Source of the DNA: Ruminococcaceae bacterium UBA1417
Lineage (GTDB): Bacteria > Bacillota > Clostridia > Oscillospirales > Acutalibacteraceae
Length of the DNA stretch: 64,000 nucleotides
Assembly (NCBI GenBank): GCA_002305575.1
Contig: DBPP01000043.1
Coordinates: forward strand, 11,157-75,156
Direction of reading: 5' to 3'
The notes under the pieces are model-generated. The model made no database searches. It had not been told where the DNA came from and saw only the letters and a list, made by a program, of their open reading frames with translations. The position numbers were made by a program, and so were the translations under genes. This document shows positions 8,782 to 16,985 of the stretch, piece by piece; the first letter of the stretch is position 1, and the number at the start of each line of letters is the position of its first letter.

Positions 8782-9780
8782 TCAAGCGTCCTCCCGCAGG
8801 GCTGTAAAAAACGCCGCAATGTTCTCCCATTTGGCATGCGCTGGAATATCGCAACCGGACGACGGAATGAAATTGCTGTATTCTGCACACGAAGTCAGCA
8901 GCGCTCTGGTCGCTGCACGGATGGATTCCGGCGTTCCGAGTGCAAACTGCCCGGCCGGGTCCACATTGCCCATACACAGCGTATCCGCCGGCGCAACGGC
9001 AAGCACCTCGGCCATATTCACCGCGTTGCCAAAGTGGTAGCCATCTGCCCCCTGCGCGAAGATCCGCTCCAGCATGCTGGATACCGAATTACCGCAATTG
9101 TGGTAAATTACGGCAAAGCGCTCATCCCGCAGAGCCTCGATAACCCGTTGCACGTACGGGATAGAAAATTCCTGCGCCATATCCGGGCTCAAAATTCCGG
9201 CCAGCGGCTCCGCCAGCACGATGCCGTCCGCCCCCGCCGCCTTGAGCATCTGCCCGTATCGGATTAGGTATGTCGTGGCTTTTTCCAGCACCACATGCAC
9301 GGTTTCCGGCTCATCGTAACAAATGTAAAGAATTTCCGTCACATCCATCAGGCGGCCAGCCAGTGAATACGGGCCGATCATCCCGGCAAGGACGGGTTTG
9401 TCCAAGATGCGCTGCTTGGCGAGCCGCACCCCTTCGGCACAGATCTGCGCGCGGCCGGCTGTGAGCGCCGGCACGGCAAGAGCCTCCGCGTCGTCCGCAT
9501 CCGCCACAAGCTGTCCGACAACGGCCGGCACCTCGTTTTTCGAAAAACGAACCTGTGCGCCGAAGGCCTCTGCCTCCACCGAAAGGTCCATCAGACTGAC
9601 TGCCGCGATCGTGTCCGTATCCCGCGCCACGATTTCCATTGCCTGTGCCTGCAGCGCAGCGTCGCGCACGAGCTGCTCCACAGTAGCATCCATTTTCTGT
9701 ACGGCGGGGAACGAAAGAATCGGCAGCGCGCGACGGGATACCGGACGCGCCGCTTCCCAGAGGATTTTGCGAATATCCAT
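8782..9780 (-). CDS. MtaA/CmuA-like UroD-family methylcobamide methyltransferase
   Basis: Predicted to move a methyl group from the methyl-corrinoid protein encoded just upstream to an acceptor. It is 332 residues from the chosen ATG 9780, which follows AGGGGGC and begins MDIRKILWEA. A longer reading to 9804 would overlap the preceding gene. The zinc ligands expected in MtaA/MtbA/CmuA are present: His and Cys in IYHNCGNSVSS and a third Cys in SSGCDIPAHAKWEN near the C-terminus. Bacteria usually use tetrahydrofolate rather than coenzyme M as acceptor, so the acceptor is open. Confidence 0.85.
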   Translation of the reverse strand: MDIRKILWEAARPVSRRALPILSFPAVQKMDATVEQLVRDAALQAQAMEIVARDTDTIAAVSLMDLSVEAEAFGAQVRFSKNEVPAVVGQLVADADDAEALAVPALTAGRAQICAEGVRLAKQRILDKPVLAGMIGPYSLAGRLMDVTEILYICYDEPETVHVVLEKATTYLIRYGQMLKAAGADGIVLAEPLAGILSPDMAQEFSIPYVQRVIEALRDERFAVIYHNCGNSVSSMLERIFAQGADGYHFGNAVNMAEVLAVAPADTLCMGNVDPAGQFALGTPESIRAATRALLTSCAEYSNFIPSSGCDIPAHAKWENIAAFFTALREDA

Positions 9781-9794
9781 GTGCTGCCCCCTGC

Positions 9795-10430
9795 TCAGCT
9801 GCACAACGCAACAGCTGCTTCCGCGGCACTTGCCGCATCTGCGGTGTAGACATCTGCGCCGATCTGGTCGCAGAATGCCTGGTTCACCGGCGCGCCGCCG
9901 ATCATAATTTTGACCTTATCGCGAATGCCTGCCGCTTCGGCCGCCTTGACGACGTCCGACATGACGCCCATGGTTGTCGTCAGCAGCGCCGAGCAGCAGA
10001 TAATTTGACAGTTTTGGTCAATCGCGGTTTGGACAAAGGTTTCTGGCGCAACATCCGTACCGAGGTCGATAACCTCCATGCCTTTGCCCTCCAGCATCAG
10101 TTTGACAAGATTCTTGCCGATGTCATGCAGATCTCCCTGTACCGTGCCGATGCAGACTTTGCCTGTTGACTGCACGCCCGCTTCCACCAGAAGCGGCTTG
10201 AGCACCGCGACGCCTTGGTTCATCGCACGCGCCGCAATCAGTACCTCCGGCACAAAAACCTCATTGTTTTTGAACTTCTCGCCAATAACGTTCATGCCGT
10301 CGAGAAGGCCTTGCTCCAGGATTTCCTGCGCCGGAAAGCCCTCGTCGATCGCCTGCTGCACAAGCGTCTTGACCATTTTTGCCTTGCCCGCCTGCAGCTG
10401 TACGGAAATTTCATGTAAATCCATAATCAT
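9795..10430 (-). CDS. corrinoid (B12-binding) methyltransferase protein, MtaC/MtbC-like
   Basis: Methyl-carrying corrinoid protein of about 211 residues. An N-terminal helical cap domain (residues 1-85, LLDGMNVIGEKFKNNEVFVPEV region) is followed by the Rossmann-like B12 domain. The cobalt-ligand box is GDLHDIGKNLV (His about 102), then SALLTTTMGVM and IGGAPVNQAFCDQIGAD. GGGAGG lies upstream of two in-frame ATGs at 10430 and 10424; either may be used. It is flanked by UroD-fold methyltransferase genes and is the central carrier of the system. Confidence 0.93.
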   Translation of the reverse strand: MIMDLHEISVQLQAGKAKMVKTLVQQAIDEGFPAQEILEQGLLDGMNVIGEKFKNNEVFVPEVLIAARAMNQGVAVLKPLLVEAGVQSTGKVCIGTVQGDLHDIGKNLVKLMLEGKGMEVIDLGTDVAPETFVQTAIDQNCQIICCSALLTTTMGVMSDVVKAAEAAGIRDKVKIMIGGAPVNQAFCDQIGADVYTADAASAAEAAVALCS

Positions 10431-10480
10431 AACGCCTCCCAAAAGATAGTATAAATTCCAAAAGATTGAGATGATTCATT

Positions 10481-11458
10481 TCAGGTGTAGTCCCGCATGC
10501 GCTTCCAGACATCCAGAATCAGCTGGTAGCGCTCCGGCGGCATCCCCTTGAAGGGGACGTTGCTTGTGCAAAAGATATACCCGCCGCCGGGCTTGCCGTA
10601 AGTCAGACAATACTCGGCGCTGGCAATCACTTCCGCTTCTGTGCCCGTTTGCATGGCCGCACAGTGCACATTGCCGCACAGGCAGACCCGGTCGCCGACA
10701 AGACGCTTGACCTCGCGTATATCGACGCCCGCCATCGGATCCAGTGAATGCAGCGCGTGTGGCTCGCATTCCACAAGTTGGTCGAGAATCGGCATGATAT
10801 TGCCGTCCGTATGCTTGATGGTATACTGTCCATCTGCCTTACCTGCCCGAATAATTTGATACAGGTACGGCTGGATAAACTGGCGGAACATGGCCGGTGA
10901 GAGAAACGGCCCGCTGTTGTAGCAATAATCGCTGCAAAGCAGCAGCACATCGATTCCCGCCTCATGCAACCGTTTGTTGCGCTCGATGGCGCGATTCGCC
11001 ATGTCCTGTGCCTCAGCACAGACGCCTTCCGGGTCATCCGCAATGCGATAGGCGAATGCGTACATATCGTTGCCATCGGGAATGGCGTAAGTGCCGTCCC
11101 CATGGTGGGCAAGAAGAACCTCGCCGTTCGTAAATTCCCGCACCCAGCGCGCGTACTGTATAAATTCCGGCGGCAGCTTGCCCTGCTTTTCCCAGTATTC
11201 GGCATCGCCGACCATCATCAGCGGGATGATGGAATACTCAAGCTGCGTGTAAACGTAAGCCGTATATTCGGCCATTTCACAGATCAGGCGGGACCGTTCG
11301 AGTTCTGAAAGCCTTTCGAGGTGGCCCAGCTCAAGTTCCGGCGGAAACAGCGGTTTTCCAAACATCTCCTCCGCAAGCTGGAATTCCAGTTCGAAGGTTG
11401 GAACATGGTCGGGAATCTGTCGGGTCAGCGCCGCGACGGCGCGTTCCTTATGTGTCAT
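10481..11458 (-). CDS. UroD-fold protein of corrinoid cluster (copy 2)
   Basis: A uroporphyrinogen-decarboxylase-superfamily protein of 325 residues from ATG 11458, chosen because GAAAGGAAAAGGAAG directly precedes it and MTHKERAVAAL is the usual family N-terminus. In the motif area it reads IKHTDGNIMPILDQL where MtaA has His-x-Cys, and the C-terminal segment is IFCTSNVPFKGMPPE. It therefore keeps His but has Asp in place of Cys. Likely a substrate-specific methyltransferase (component I) rather than the acceptor enzyme. The methyl donor is not identifiable. Confidence 0.78.
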   Translation of the reverse strand: MTHKERAVAALTRQIPDHVPTFELEFQLAEEMFGKPLFPPELELGHLERLSELERSRLICEMAEYTAYVYTQLEYSIIPLMMVGDAEYWEKQGKLPPEFIQYARWVREFTNGEVLLAHHGDGTYAIPDGNDMYAFAYRIADDPEGVCAEAQDMANRAIERNKRLHEAGIDVLLLCSDYCYNSGPFLSPAMFRQFIQPYLYQIIRAGKADGQYTIKHTDGNIMPILDQLVECEPHALHSLDPMAGVDIREVKRLVGDRVCLCGNVHCAAMQTGTEAEVIASAEYCLTYGKPGGGYIFCTSNVPFKGMPPERYQLILDVWKRMRDYT

Positions 11459-11532
11459 CTTCCTTTTCCTTTCTCGCGCGCAGGCTTGAAAAAAGGCGCC
11501 GCACATAGTATACTGAAAACCGAAAAAATGCG

Positions 11533-12597
11533 TCAATAACCGCCTACGCGTTTAACTTCTTCAACTATAGCCTTCATGTTTTCGAGCGAAACGCTGTTGG
11601 GGATAGAATGATCAGAGGAAAAAATAAACCCGCTGTTTTCCTTCAGAATCGGCACTTTGTGCCGGATTTCCTCGAGGATCGCGTCCTTATCGTTCCAGAG
11701 TACCGCGTTGATACCGCCGTGCAGCACCAGCCGGTCGCCATATTCCTTTTTGACTTTCAGAACATCCATGCCGGCCTTTACCTCCAGCGGGTTGAGTGCA
11801 TCCACACCGGTCGCCACCACGTCGGGCAACAGCGTCATGATGTCTCCGCAGGAATGCAGCTGCGCATAAATACCGCGATCATGCGCCCAGTCCACCGCCC
11901 GTTTATGGTATGGCTGCAACAGATTCCGGTACATGTTTGGGGAGAAAAAGGTCGTTCCTTTGTAGCCCATATCGTCATACCAGAAGACTTCGTCGAAGCG
12001 ATAGCCGGCATCCCAAATACGCGAGAACAGCACCATACACCGGTTGAGGTAGGTATCGAACATATCCTCCACAAGTTCGGGCTCCTCCATCATAGCGATC
12101 AGGGTGTTCTCCGTCCCCATCATCCAGGAATGCGTCACATCAAATCCAAACCAGAAGACCGCGCGGATCCAACGCCCTTCGGCACGCCACCTGTCGTAAT
12201 TCTGCCGGAGCATCTCCCAGGGAATGCGGTCATCCTCGAGCGTCATGCGCTGTTTGGCCTGTTCCCACGCTTCCTGTGTCGTAATCGTGAAATCGAGGAA
12301 TTCCGGCGTGGAATCTTCCTCCTTGAAGTGTTTCATCGTGACGCCCCACGGCGAGGTTTGGATATAATACCGGTCGGTTTCCTCCAACGTGATCTCAGGC
12401 ATCCGGGGCGAAATGTCGATGTTGATCACGCCGAGTTTGTCAACATCGAAAAAGTCGCACCAGTCGACGCCTTCCGGCATGCCCTCTCGCCGCCAGCGGC
12501 GCAGCGTGCCGTTCCACGGTTCGTCTATGATCGGGATGCGATCCGCTTCCCGGTGTTCGTACATGCGTTTGAAGCGTTCCCATGAAGTCATGCGCAT
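11533..12597 (-). CDS. UroD-fold protein of corrinoid cluster (copy 1)
   Basis: First gene of the operon, 354 residues from ATG 12597, which follows AAAGGAGGTGCT. The UroD-superfamily fold is evident from TSWERFKRMYEHREADRIP and FWYDDMGYKGTTFFSP. It carries QLHSCGDIMTLLPD (His-x-Cys) but has SSDHSIPNSVS where a second zinc Cys would be expected. Close relatives in gut Clostridia are annotated only as uroporphyrinogen decarboxylase family. Promoter and AraC-type sites lie immediately upstream. Confidence 0.8.
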   Translation of the reverse strand: MRMTSWERFKRMYEHREADRIPIIDEPWNGTLRRWRREGMPEGVDWCDFFDVDKLGVINIDISPRMPEITLEETDRYYIQTSPWGVTMKHFKEEDSTPEFLDFTITTQEAWEQAKQRMTLEDDRIPWEMLRQNYDRWRAEGRWIRAVFWFGFDVTHSWMMGTENTLIAMMEEPELVEDMFDTYLNRCMVLFSRIWDAGYRFDEVFWYDDMGYKGTTFFSPNMYRNLLQPYHKRAVDWAHDRGIYAQLHSCGDIMTLLPDVVATGVDALNPLEVKAGMDVLKVKKEYGDRLVLHGGINAVLWNDKDAILEEIRHKVPILKENSGFIFSSDHSIPNSVSLENMKAIVEEVKRVGGY

Positions 12598-12622
12598 AGC
12601 ACCTCCTTTGTGCTTTGATCCC

Positions 12623-12651
12623 ATGATAGGTCAAATCTGCACAGACATCAA
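12623..12651 (-). promoter_or_regulatory. promoter of the corrinoid methyltransferase operon
   Basis: On the minus strand TTGATG (12646-12651) and TATCAT (12623-12628) are spaced by 17 bp. The -35 hexamer overlaps the proximal copy of the direct repeat at 12647, the geometry of activator-dependent AraC promoters. Confidence 0.65.
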
Positions 12652-12705
12652 TTTCTTTTCAGAAACACATCAATTTTTTGGAATTTTTGATCAATTTTCT
12701 AGAAT
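12647..12705. promoter_or_regulatory. three AraC-type direct repeats
   Basis: Three copies of a site beginning ATCAATTT occur at 12647, 12669 and 12690, that is at 22- and 21-bp steps (two helical turns). Copies 2 and 3 agree at 14 of 16 positions (ATCAATTTTYTRGAAT); copy 1 is less similar after the first 8 bases. They lie between the corrinoid operon and the divergent araC-type gene, with the first overlapping the operon -35. This phasing is characteristic of AraC-family binding sites. Confidence 0.65.
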
Positions 12706-12710
12706 GGCAG

Positions 12711-13586
12711 ATGATTTTCATGTATCAGAAAAACAGCGATTTTGGCCTTGTACGAATGGCGACGCTGCTGCCGATGCCCCAGAGTAAATACCTGTTTTCG
12801 CTGTGTGCCATCGGCTGGCACCGATGCAACGACCGCTACCACATTACGCGTCCCAACGGATGCGAGAACCATCTCGTGATGATCACCACACGCGGCAAGG
12901 GCGTCATGCGCCTGCAGGGCAAAGAATACAGCCTGACTGCCGGTACAATTGCATTTATCCCGCGCGGTCTTCCAAACAGCTACTTCACTCCTGCAAATGG
13001 ATTGTGGGAGTTCTACTGGATTCACCCCTGCGGCGATGCGGCGGCATGCTTTCTGGATATGGCGGCGTCCATCGGCTCATATCTCGCCAACTTTGAGCCG
13101 GAATACGAATACCAGCAGCGCATGGAAACGCTGATCCAACTCTGCACACAGCAGGAGCGCGGCGCTGAGTGGCTGATCTCCCAGCAACTCAGCGAGCTTT
13201 TGCACCATATGGTGATTCAGCTCAACCGGAAGCCGGAGCAGGAATCGCTGTCTGTTCGAGCCATTCGCTATATGAAAAAGCATTTTCGGGAACCCATCAC
13301 GCTCGACTCCATCGCACAGTCGCTTTTTGTTTCGACGGAGCATCTGATCCGCGCTTTTAAAAAGGAAACCGGGTGCACCCCCCACCAATATCTCACGAAG
13401 CATCGACTGCTCAACGCTGCGCAGTTGCTCGAATACAGCGACCGGCGCGTCGAGGAAATCGCTGAAAAATCCGGTTTTTCCTCATCCGGCAGTTTGATCA
13501 GCAATTTCCGCCGCGCATATGGCTGCACGCCGCTTCAATATCGGGAAACTCTCTGGGGCGAACACACACGTTCCCCGTCTGAATGA
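12711..13586 (+). CDS. AraC-family transcriptional regulator
   Basis: About 291 residues: an N-terminal cupin-like sensor domain (VMITTRGKGVMRLQGKEYSL; PRGLPNSYF) and a C-terminal double helix-turn-helix from about residue 190 (ITLDSIAQSLFVSTEHLI and VEEIAEKSGFSSSGSLISNF). It is divergent from the corrinoid operon, so it is the probable activator of that operon. The start is uncertain: ATGs at 12711 and 12720 are both possible and neither has a strong ribosome binding site. A TTG at 12678 would lie in the operator and is unlikely. Confidence 0.9.
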   Translation: MIFMYQKNSDFGLVRMATLLPMPQSKYLFSLCAIGWHRCNDRYHITRPNGCENHLVMITTRGKGVMRLQGKEYSLTAGTIAFIPRGLPNSYFTPANGLWEFYWIHPCGDAAACFLDMAASIGSYLANFEPEYEYQQRMETLIQLCTQQERGAEWLISQQLSELLHHMVIQLNRKPEQESLSVRAIRYMKKHFREPITLDSIAQSLFVSTEHLIRAFKKETGCTPHQYLTKHRLLNAAQLLEYSDRRVEEIAEKSGFSSSGSLISNFRRAYGCTPLQYRETLWGEHTRSPSE

Positions 13587-13713
13587 TTCCGCACTGCACG
13601 AATTTGCAACCGTGTCCCCGGGTACAGTATTTCTTTCAGGTCTTTCCTTTGGACGTGGTAAAATTCCTGCCTCCTGTTTCTCTGCTTTCAACGCTGCCTC
13701 GTTCGCAAATGCT

Positions 13714-13836
13714 TCACTGCGTTTGTGTTCTTGAATCCATACTATTCTGCTGCTTCCAGCCGGCTTTTCCCTCCTCGATCAGCTTCTCGGTTTCCGGCCG
13801 TAACGCCTGTACATGTGTTTCATTTCGTTTGCCCAT
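13714..13836 (-). CDS. possible 40-residue small protein
   Basis: Short frame starting MGKRNETHVQALRPETEKL. It is preceded by AGGGGGT at 8-9 nt from the ATG, and the purine-rich stretch is itself the 3' arm of the hairpin at 13839-13879. It is charged, helix-forming and has no recognisable family. It could be real or chance. Confidence 0.2.
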   Translation of the reverse strand: MGKRNETHVQALRPETEKLIEEGKAGWKQQNSMDSRTQTQ

Positions 13837-13838
13837 AC

Positions 13839-13879
13839 AAATACCCCCTGATGTACTTTTTTGACATCAGGGGGTATTT
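13839..13879. terminator. perfect 16-bp inverted repeat, probable intrinsic terminator
   Basis: AAATACCCCCTGATGT and ACATCAGGGGGTATTT flank a 9-nt loop. On the plus strand it would terminate araC (which ends 250 bp earlier); the following T content is modest. Confidence 0.5.
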
Positions 13880-14361
13880 TGTCTATTGTTCATTTTTATT
13901 CGACCGGTTCAAAAGCCGGGGATATGCATCAGCTTATCGTAAAGCGCACAGGATTGGAAATGTTCTTTTCATCTGTATACCTCCGTATTGTAGAGACGCT
14001 GCTGGGAAATTCTGTCCTTTTTATGGGTGTTGACGCCACAGGTATTATCCAGCAAAAAAATGCGCGCTTTGCCCTGCCAAGCAGATCCTTGAGCTGCCGC
14101 TATGCCTGCGCTGTGTCTTTGTTCCCATTGGCACAGCTTTTTTCAGCAGCGGGATATTTTTTTAAATGCGTGCCGCCAATTCTTCATCCTGCTCTGCGCG
14201 GCACAGCTTGCCCTCCGGCTTTGTGAGACTTACAACAACACAGTCGCAGCCCAACTGAAAGGTTTTTGGGACCGGCAGCAGCTCCCTCTCAATCCGCTGC
14301 CAACATCCACTGCGCCTGTTTTCATGCAACTTTCACGTTGTTTCCCCACTTTTCAGAAAAT

Positions 14362-14886
14362 TCAATACCGCAACATTCCAAAGTATGTAACCGTATTTTC
14401 TCCATTTGTATACTTGATGTTTGCGCTGGCAGCCAGCTTGCCCACATGGATTCCAAACCCCTCCAGAGAAGGGAACAGCCGCTCCGGCTTCCTGCACGGG
14501 GCTGAAGGATAGGTGCAAGTTTTGCACCGCCTGCATCCCTCGTTCGACAGAATCAAGAAATCGTGCCGCTGCGTTTTGGCCAGTGTGTATAGTCGGTCAC
14601 AGAGGTCTTTAAAAGCGTCATGTCCTTTGATCATCCCTGCATAGTCAAAGGCGTCCTCCAAGGAATAAACGGCGTTAAACACCATGGCCTCTGCATAATG
14701 GAGACAACGCTTACGACATGCATGGACAGTTCCTACCGCCGGAGGACAAGCCCAGGTTTTCCCGTACAGCCGGCAAACATTGTCCTCACAGATCTTTTGA
14801 ATTTCCTCTTCAAAAGGAATCTCAGCCGTTGAAATCACCCCGTATTCATGGATACCAATTTCTTTCAGCTCACTCTCTTTCAGCAT
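14362..14886 (-). CDS. DUF2284 metal-binding protein (copy 2)
   Basis: A 174-residue paralogue of the protein at 8155-8718. It has the cysteine pattern CEDNVCRLYGKTWACPP (about residues 33-49) and CRRCKTCTYPSAPCRKPE (about 118-135), and the same C-terminal NGENTVTYFGM segment. It follows the flavodoxin/ferredoxin gene by 38 nt and probably shares its transcript. The role is unknown; the repeated pairing with Fe-S redox genes suggests electron transfer or metal-cofactor work. Confidence 0.8.
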   Translation of the reverse strand: MLKESELKEIGIHEYGVISTAEIPFEEEIQKICEDNVCRLYGKTWACPPAVGTVHACRKRCLHYAEAMVFNAVYSLEDAFDYAGMIKGHDAFKDLCDRLYTLAKTQRHDFLILSNEGCRRCKTCTYPSAPCRKPERLFPSLEGFGIHVGKLAASANIKYTNGENTVTYFGMLRY

Positions 14887-14924
14887 AATTCCGTCGCCTT
14901 CTTTCCAAGGTGGGCATTTTACAA

Positions 14925-15686
14925 TCAGAGAAACAGCTCGCAGTCTTTCCGCTCAGAACACACCTTCTTCAGCGCCAGACCGACAGCGGAGAGCAGCACG
15001 GGACTGACTTTCCGCGCAGCGTGCGGACATACGGAAACGCAGCGCATACAGGAAATACACGCCTTTTCATCCACCTTTTTCGAGTTTTCCTGATCAATGG
15101 CCTGCACAGGACATTTTTCTGCGCATATGCCACATTGGATGCACGCCTTTGTGGGCTTCGGTACCATACCAGCGCCTCCGGCTTTTTTGCAAGGGCGATT
15201 GCCGGGAATTGCAGGTTCAGCGGCATTTCCCGCAGAGAGCTTGCCCTGAATCTGTTTTGCAAACTCAGAAAGTTGAGTTGCATCCTGCGTATCCGGTCTA
15301 CCGGAAGCGAACTGCCGGGCAATCGAGTGCTCAGCCACAGCAGCAACAGCGGCGATTACCCGGAAGCCCGCTTGCTTTGCGACATCCTCCAACTCTACCA
15401 GTGTATCTTCGTAGGCACGATTGCCATAGACACAGACCAGAATGGCACGGGCATCATGGCCGTTCAGCATAGCTATCCGTTCTACAGCCACTGCGGGGAC
15501 ACGCCCGCCGTAGGACGGGACAGAAAGGACGGCCACATCCTCCTGCGTGAGCTGAACGGCACGAAAATCCTGCTTGCTGTCGGTGAGGTCAACACGGGTC
15601 ACTTCCCCCTCCAGTGCATCTGTCAGGAGCGTAGCAACCTTTTGCGTGCCGCCCGTGGGACTAAATACAATGTCATAAAGTTTCAT
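14925..15686 (-). CDS. EFR1-type flavodoxin plus 2[4Fe-4S] ferredoxin protein
   Basis: Two-domain electron carrier of 253 residues. The N-terminal flavodoxin-like half begins MKLYDIVFSPTGGTQKVA, with the FMN phosphate loop SPTGGT, and continues with SVPSYGGRVPAVAVERI. The C-terminal half has two ferredoxin clusters, CIQCGICAEKCPVQAI and CISCMRCVSVCPHAAR. The start at 15686 is fixed by GGAGG 8 nt upstream. It lies between the MDR oxidoreductase and DUF2284 genes, presumably one operon under the Rrf2-type promoter. Confidence 0.88.
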   Translation of the reverse strand: MKLYDIVFSPTGGTQKVATLLTDALEGEVTRVDLTDSKQDFRAVQLTQEDVAVLSVPSYGGRVPAVAVERIAMLNGHDARAILVCVYGNRAYEDTLVELEDVAKQAGFRVIAAVAAVAEHSIARQFASGRPDTQDATQLSEFAKQIQGKLSAGNAAEPAIPGNRPCKKAGGAGMVPKPTKACIQCGICAEKCPVQAIDQENSKKVDEKACISCMRCVSVCPHAARKVSPVLLSAVGLALKKVCSERKDCELFL

Positions 15687-15791
15687 AAAAACGTCCTCCA
15701 TTTATTTGGTTTGATCCATACATCCTATGTGTATGCTGTGCAACGTTCGACTGGTCTTTCTGCCGGGGATCGATGGTTTTCTCTCCTCACC

Positions 15792-16793
15792 TCACATTTG
15801 AATGACGACTTTGCCGTTGAGCGGCCCCTTGGCCACAAGTTGCAAGGCTTTATCAGCCTGAGAGAGCGTAAAAATACGCGAATCGACAGCGGGCACAATC
15901 TGTTGCTGTTCCACGATCTCCGTGATTTTCCGGAGTTGCGCCCCATCGGAACGGACAAACAGAAAGCGGTATTCCTTACCCTGCTTTCCGGCCGCTCTGT
16001 CATATTTGCTTCCGGCTAGAGTGAACAGCAGCTTTTTCAGCCCGGAAAACTGATTCCTCACGGCAAAGGCTCTGTTGGGACCGGTTCGCAGGCTCACCAG
16101 CCGCCCACCTTTTTTCAGCACCGACAATTCATGTGCAAATTCGGCCGCCCCCAGGGTATCGATCACATGGTCAATATCGGATAGTTGCTCCCAATAGTTT
16201 TCCTGCTTATAATCCATATACCGATCAACACCCATGGAAAGGAACTGTTCCCGTGCTCGCGCATTGCCGGTTACGAGGACACGCAGGCCCAGTGCTTTTG
16301 CGATGGGGACTGCCATCTGGCCAAAGCTGCCCGAGCCACCGGGAATCAACACCGTTTCCCCCGGCTTTGCCTCCAGCTCCTCCACCATGGCCTGATAGGC
16401 TGTCAGACCGGTCAGCGGGACAGCCGCAGCGGTGTTGAAATCATAACCTTCCGGCATTTTGGCAATCGCTTTCTGATCCACCGCCACATATTCTGCAAAA
16501 GCGCCGATTTTATCCAGAGGGAGGCGTGCATAAACCCGATCCCCTTTCTGAAAACCCGTGACCCTGCTCCCCACCTGTTCAACAATGCCGGAACACTCGT
16601 TTCCCAAGGTCAGGGGCATGGTGTAATTCTGAATCAATTTTACGCTTCCCGTCAGAATCAGCAGATCCACAGGATTGACCGCCGCCGCTTTTACCCGGAT
16701 CAGAACTTCGGAATCGGCAATTTCCGGCTCCGGAATATTGCAAAAAACTGTACAGATATTTTGGGAATAGCCGTTGATCCGAACCGCTTTCAT
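15792..16793 (-). CDS. MDR-superfamily NADP-dependent oxidoreductase (quinone reductase-like)
   Basis: A 333-residue medium-chain dehydrogenase/reductase. The GroES-like N-terminal part has VKAAAVNPVDLLIL and LGNECSGIVEQVG. The nucleotide-binding part has LIPGGSGSFGQMAVPIAKALG, followed by VTGNAR. No structural zinc Cys cluster is seen, which fits the zinc-free quinone-reductase branch. It is first in an operon with the EFR1 and DUF2284 genes and divergent from an Rrf2 regulator, an arrangement seen for electrophile- or redox-stress genes. Confidence 0.87.
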   Translation of the reverse strand: MKAVRINGYSQNICTVFCNIPEPEIADSEVLIRVKAAAVNPVDLLILTGSVKLIQNYTMPLTLGNECSGIVEQVGSRVTGFQKGDRVYARLPLDKIGAFAEYVAVDQKAIAKMPEGYDFNTAAAVPLTGLTAYQAMVEELEAKPGETVLIPGGSGSFGQMAVPIAKALGLRVLVTGNARAREQFLSMGVDRYMDYKQENYWEQLSDIDHVIDTLGAAEFAHELSVLKKGGRLVSLRTGPNRAFAVRNQFSGLKKLLFTLAGSKYDRAAGKQGKEYRFLFVRSDGAQLRKITEIVEQQQIVPAVDSRIFTLSQADKALQLVAKGPLNGKVVIQM

Positions 16794-16869
16794 AGAAGAC
16801 CTCTTTTCACGTAGATTTGATTTTACGGAATCTCTCTTGCTTTTTTTCGAGAGAACCGATAAAATATAA

Positions 16870-16892
16870 GATGTAATATATGAAATTACATC
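16870..16892. promoter_or_regulatory. inverted-repeat operator, probable Rrf2 site
   Basis: GATGTAAT-N7-ATTACATC, a perfect 8-bp arm palindrome just downstream of the MDR -10 box. A third copy of GATGTAAT lies at 16915-16922 inside the promoter spacer. The position fits repression by the adjacent Rrf2 protein. Confidence 0.65.
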
Positions 16893-16898
16893 CTACAC

Positions 16899-16927
16899 AG
16901 TGTATCACTCGATTGATGTAATGTCAA
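16899..16927 (-). promoter_or_regulatory. promoter of the MDR-EFR1-DUF2284 operon
   Basis: Minus-strand TTGACA (16922-16927), 17-bp spacer, TACACT (16899-16904). It is flanked and overlapped by GATGTAAT half-sites. Confidence 0.78.
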
Positions 16928-16985
16928 TAGTTACAACGCAATCAAATCCAAATCTATTTGTTTTGAAAGGATGCAAAATAGCCGT

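Larger units (their letters stand above)
13587..14361. other. 775-bp stretch without recognisable genes
   Basis: Between araC and the second DUF2284 gene. It contains one perfect inverted repeat (13839-13879) and one 40-codon minus-strand reading frame (13714-13836). No other frame on either strand looks like a known protein. Possibly remnants of lost genes. Confidence 0.5.

Noticed and set aside
12598..12720. A cobalamin riboswitch before the corrinoid operon
   Set aside because: Only about 25 nt lie between the predicted start of transcription and the first codon; there is no room for a B12 box structure.
13857..14226. A plus-strand 121-codon protein
   Set aside because: No ribosome site, starts inside the terminator hairpin, and has low-complexity composition with no recognisable fold.
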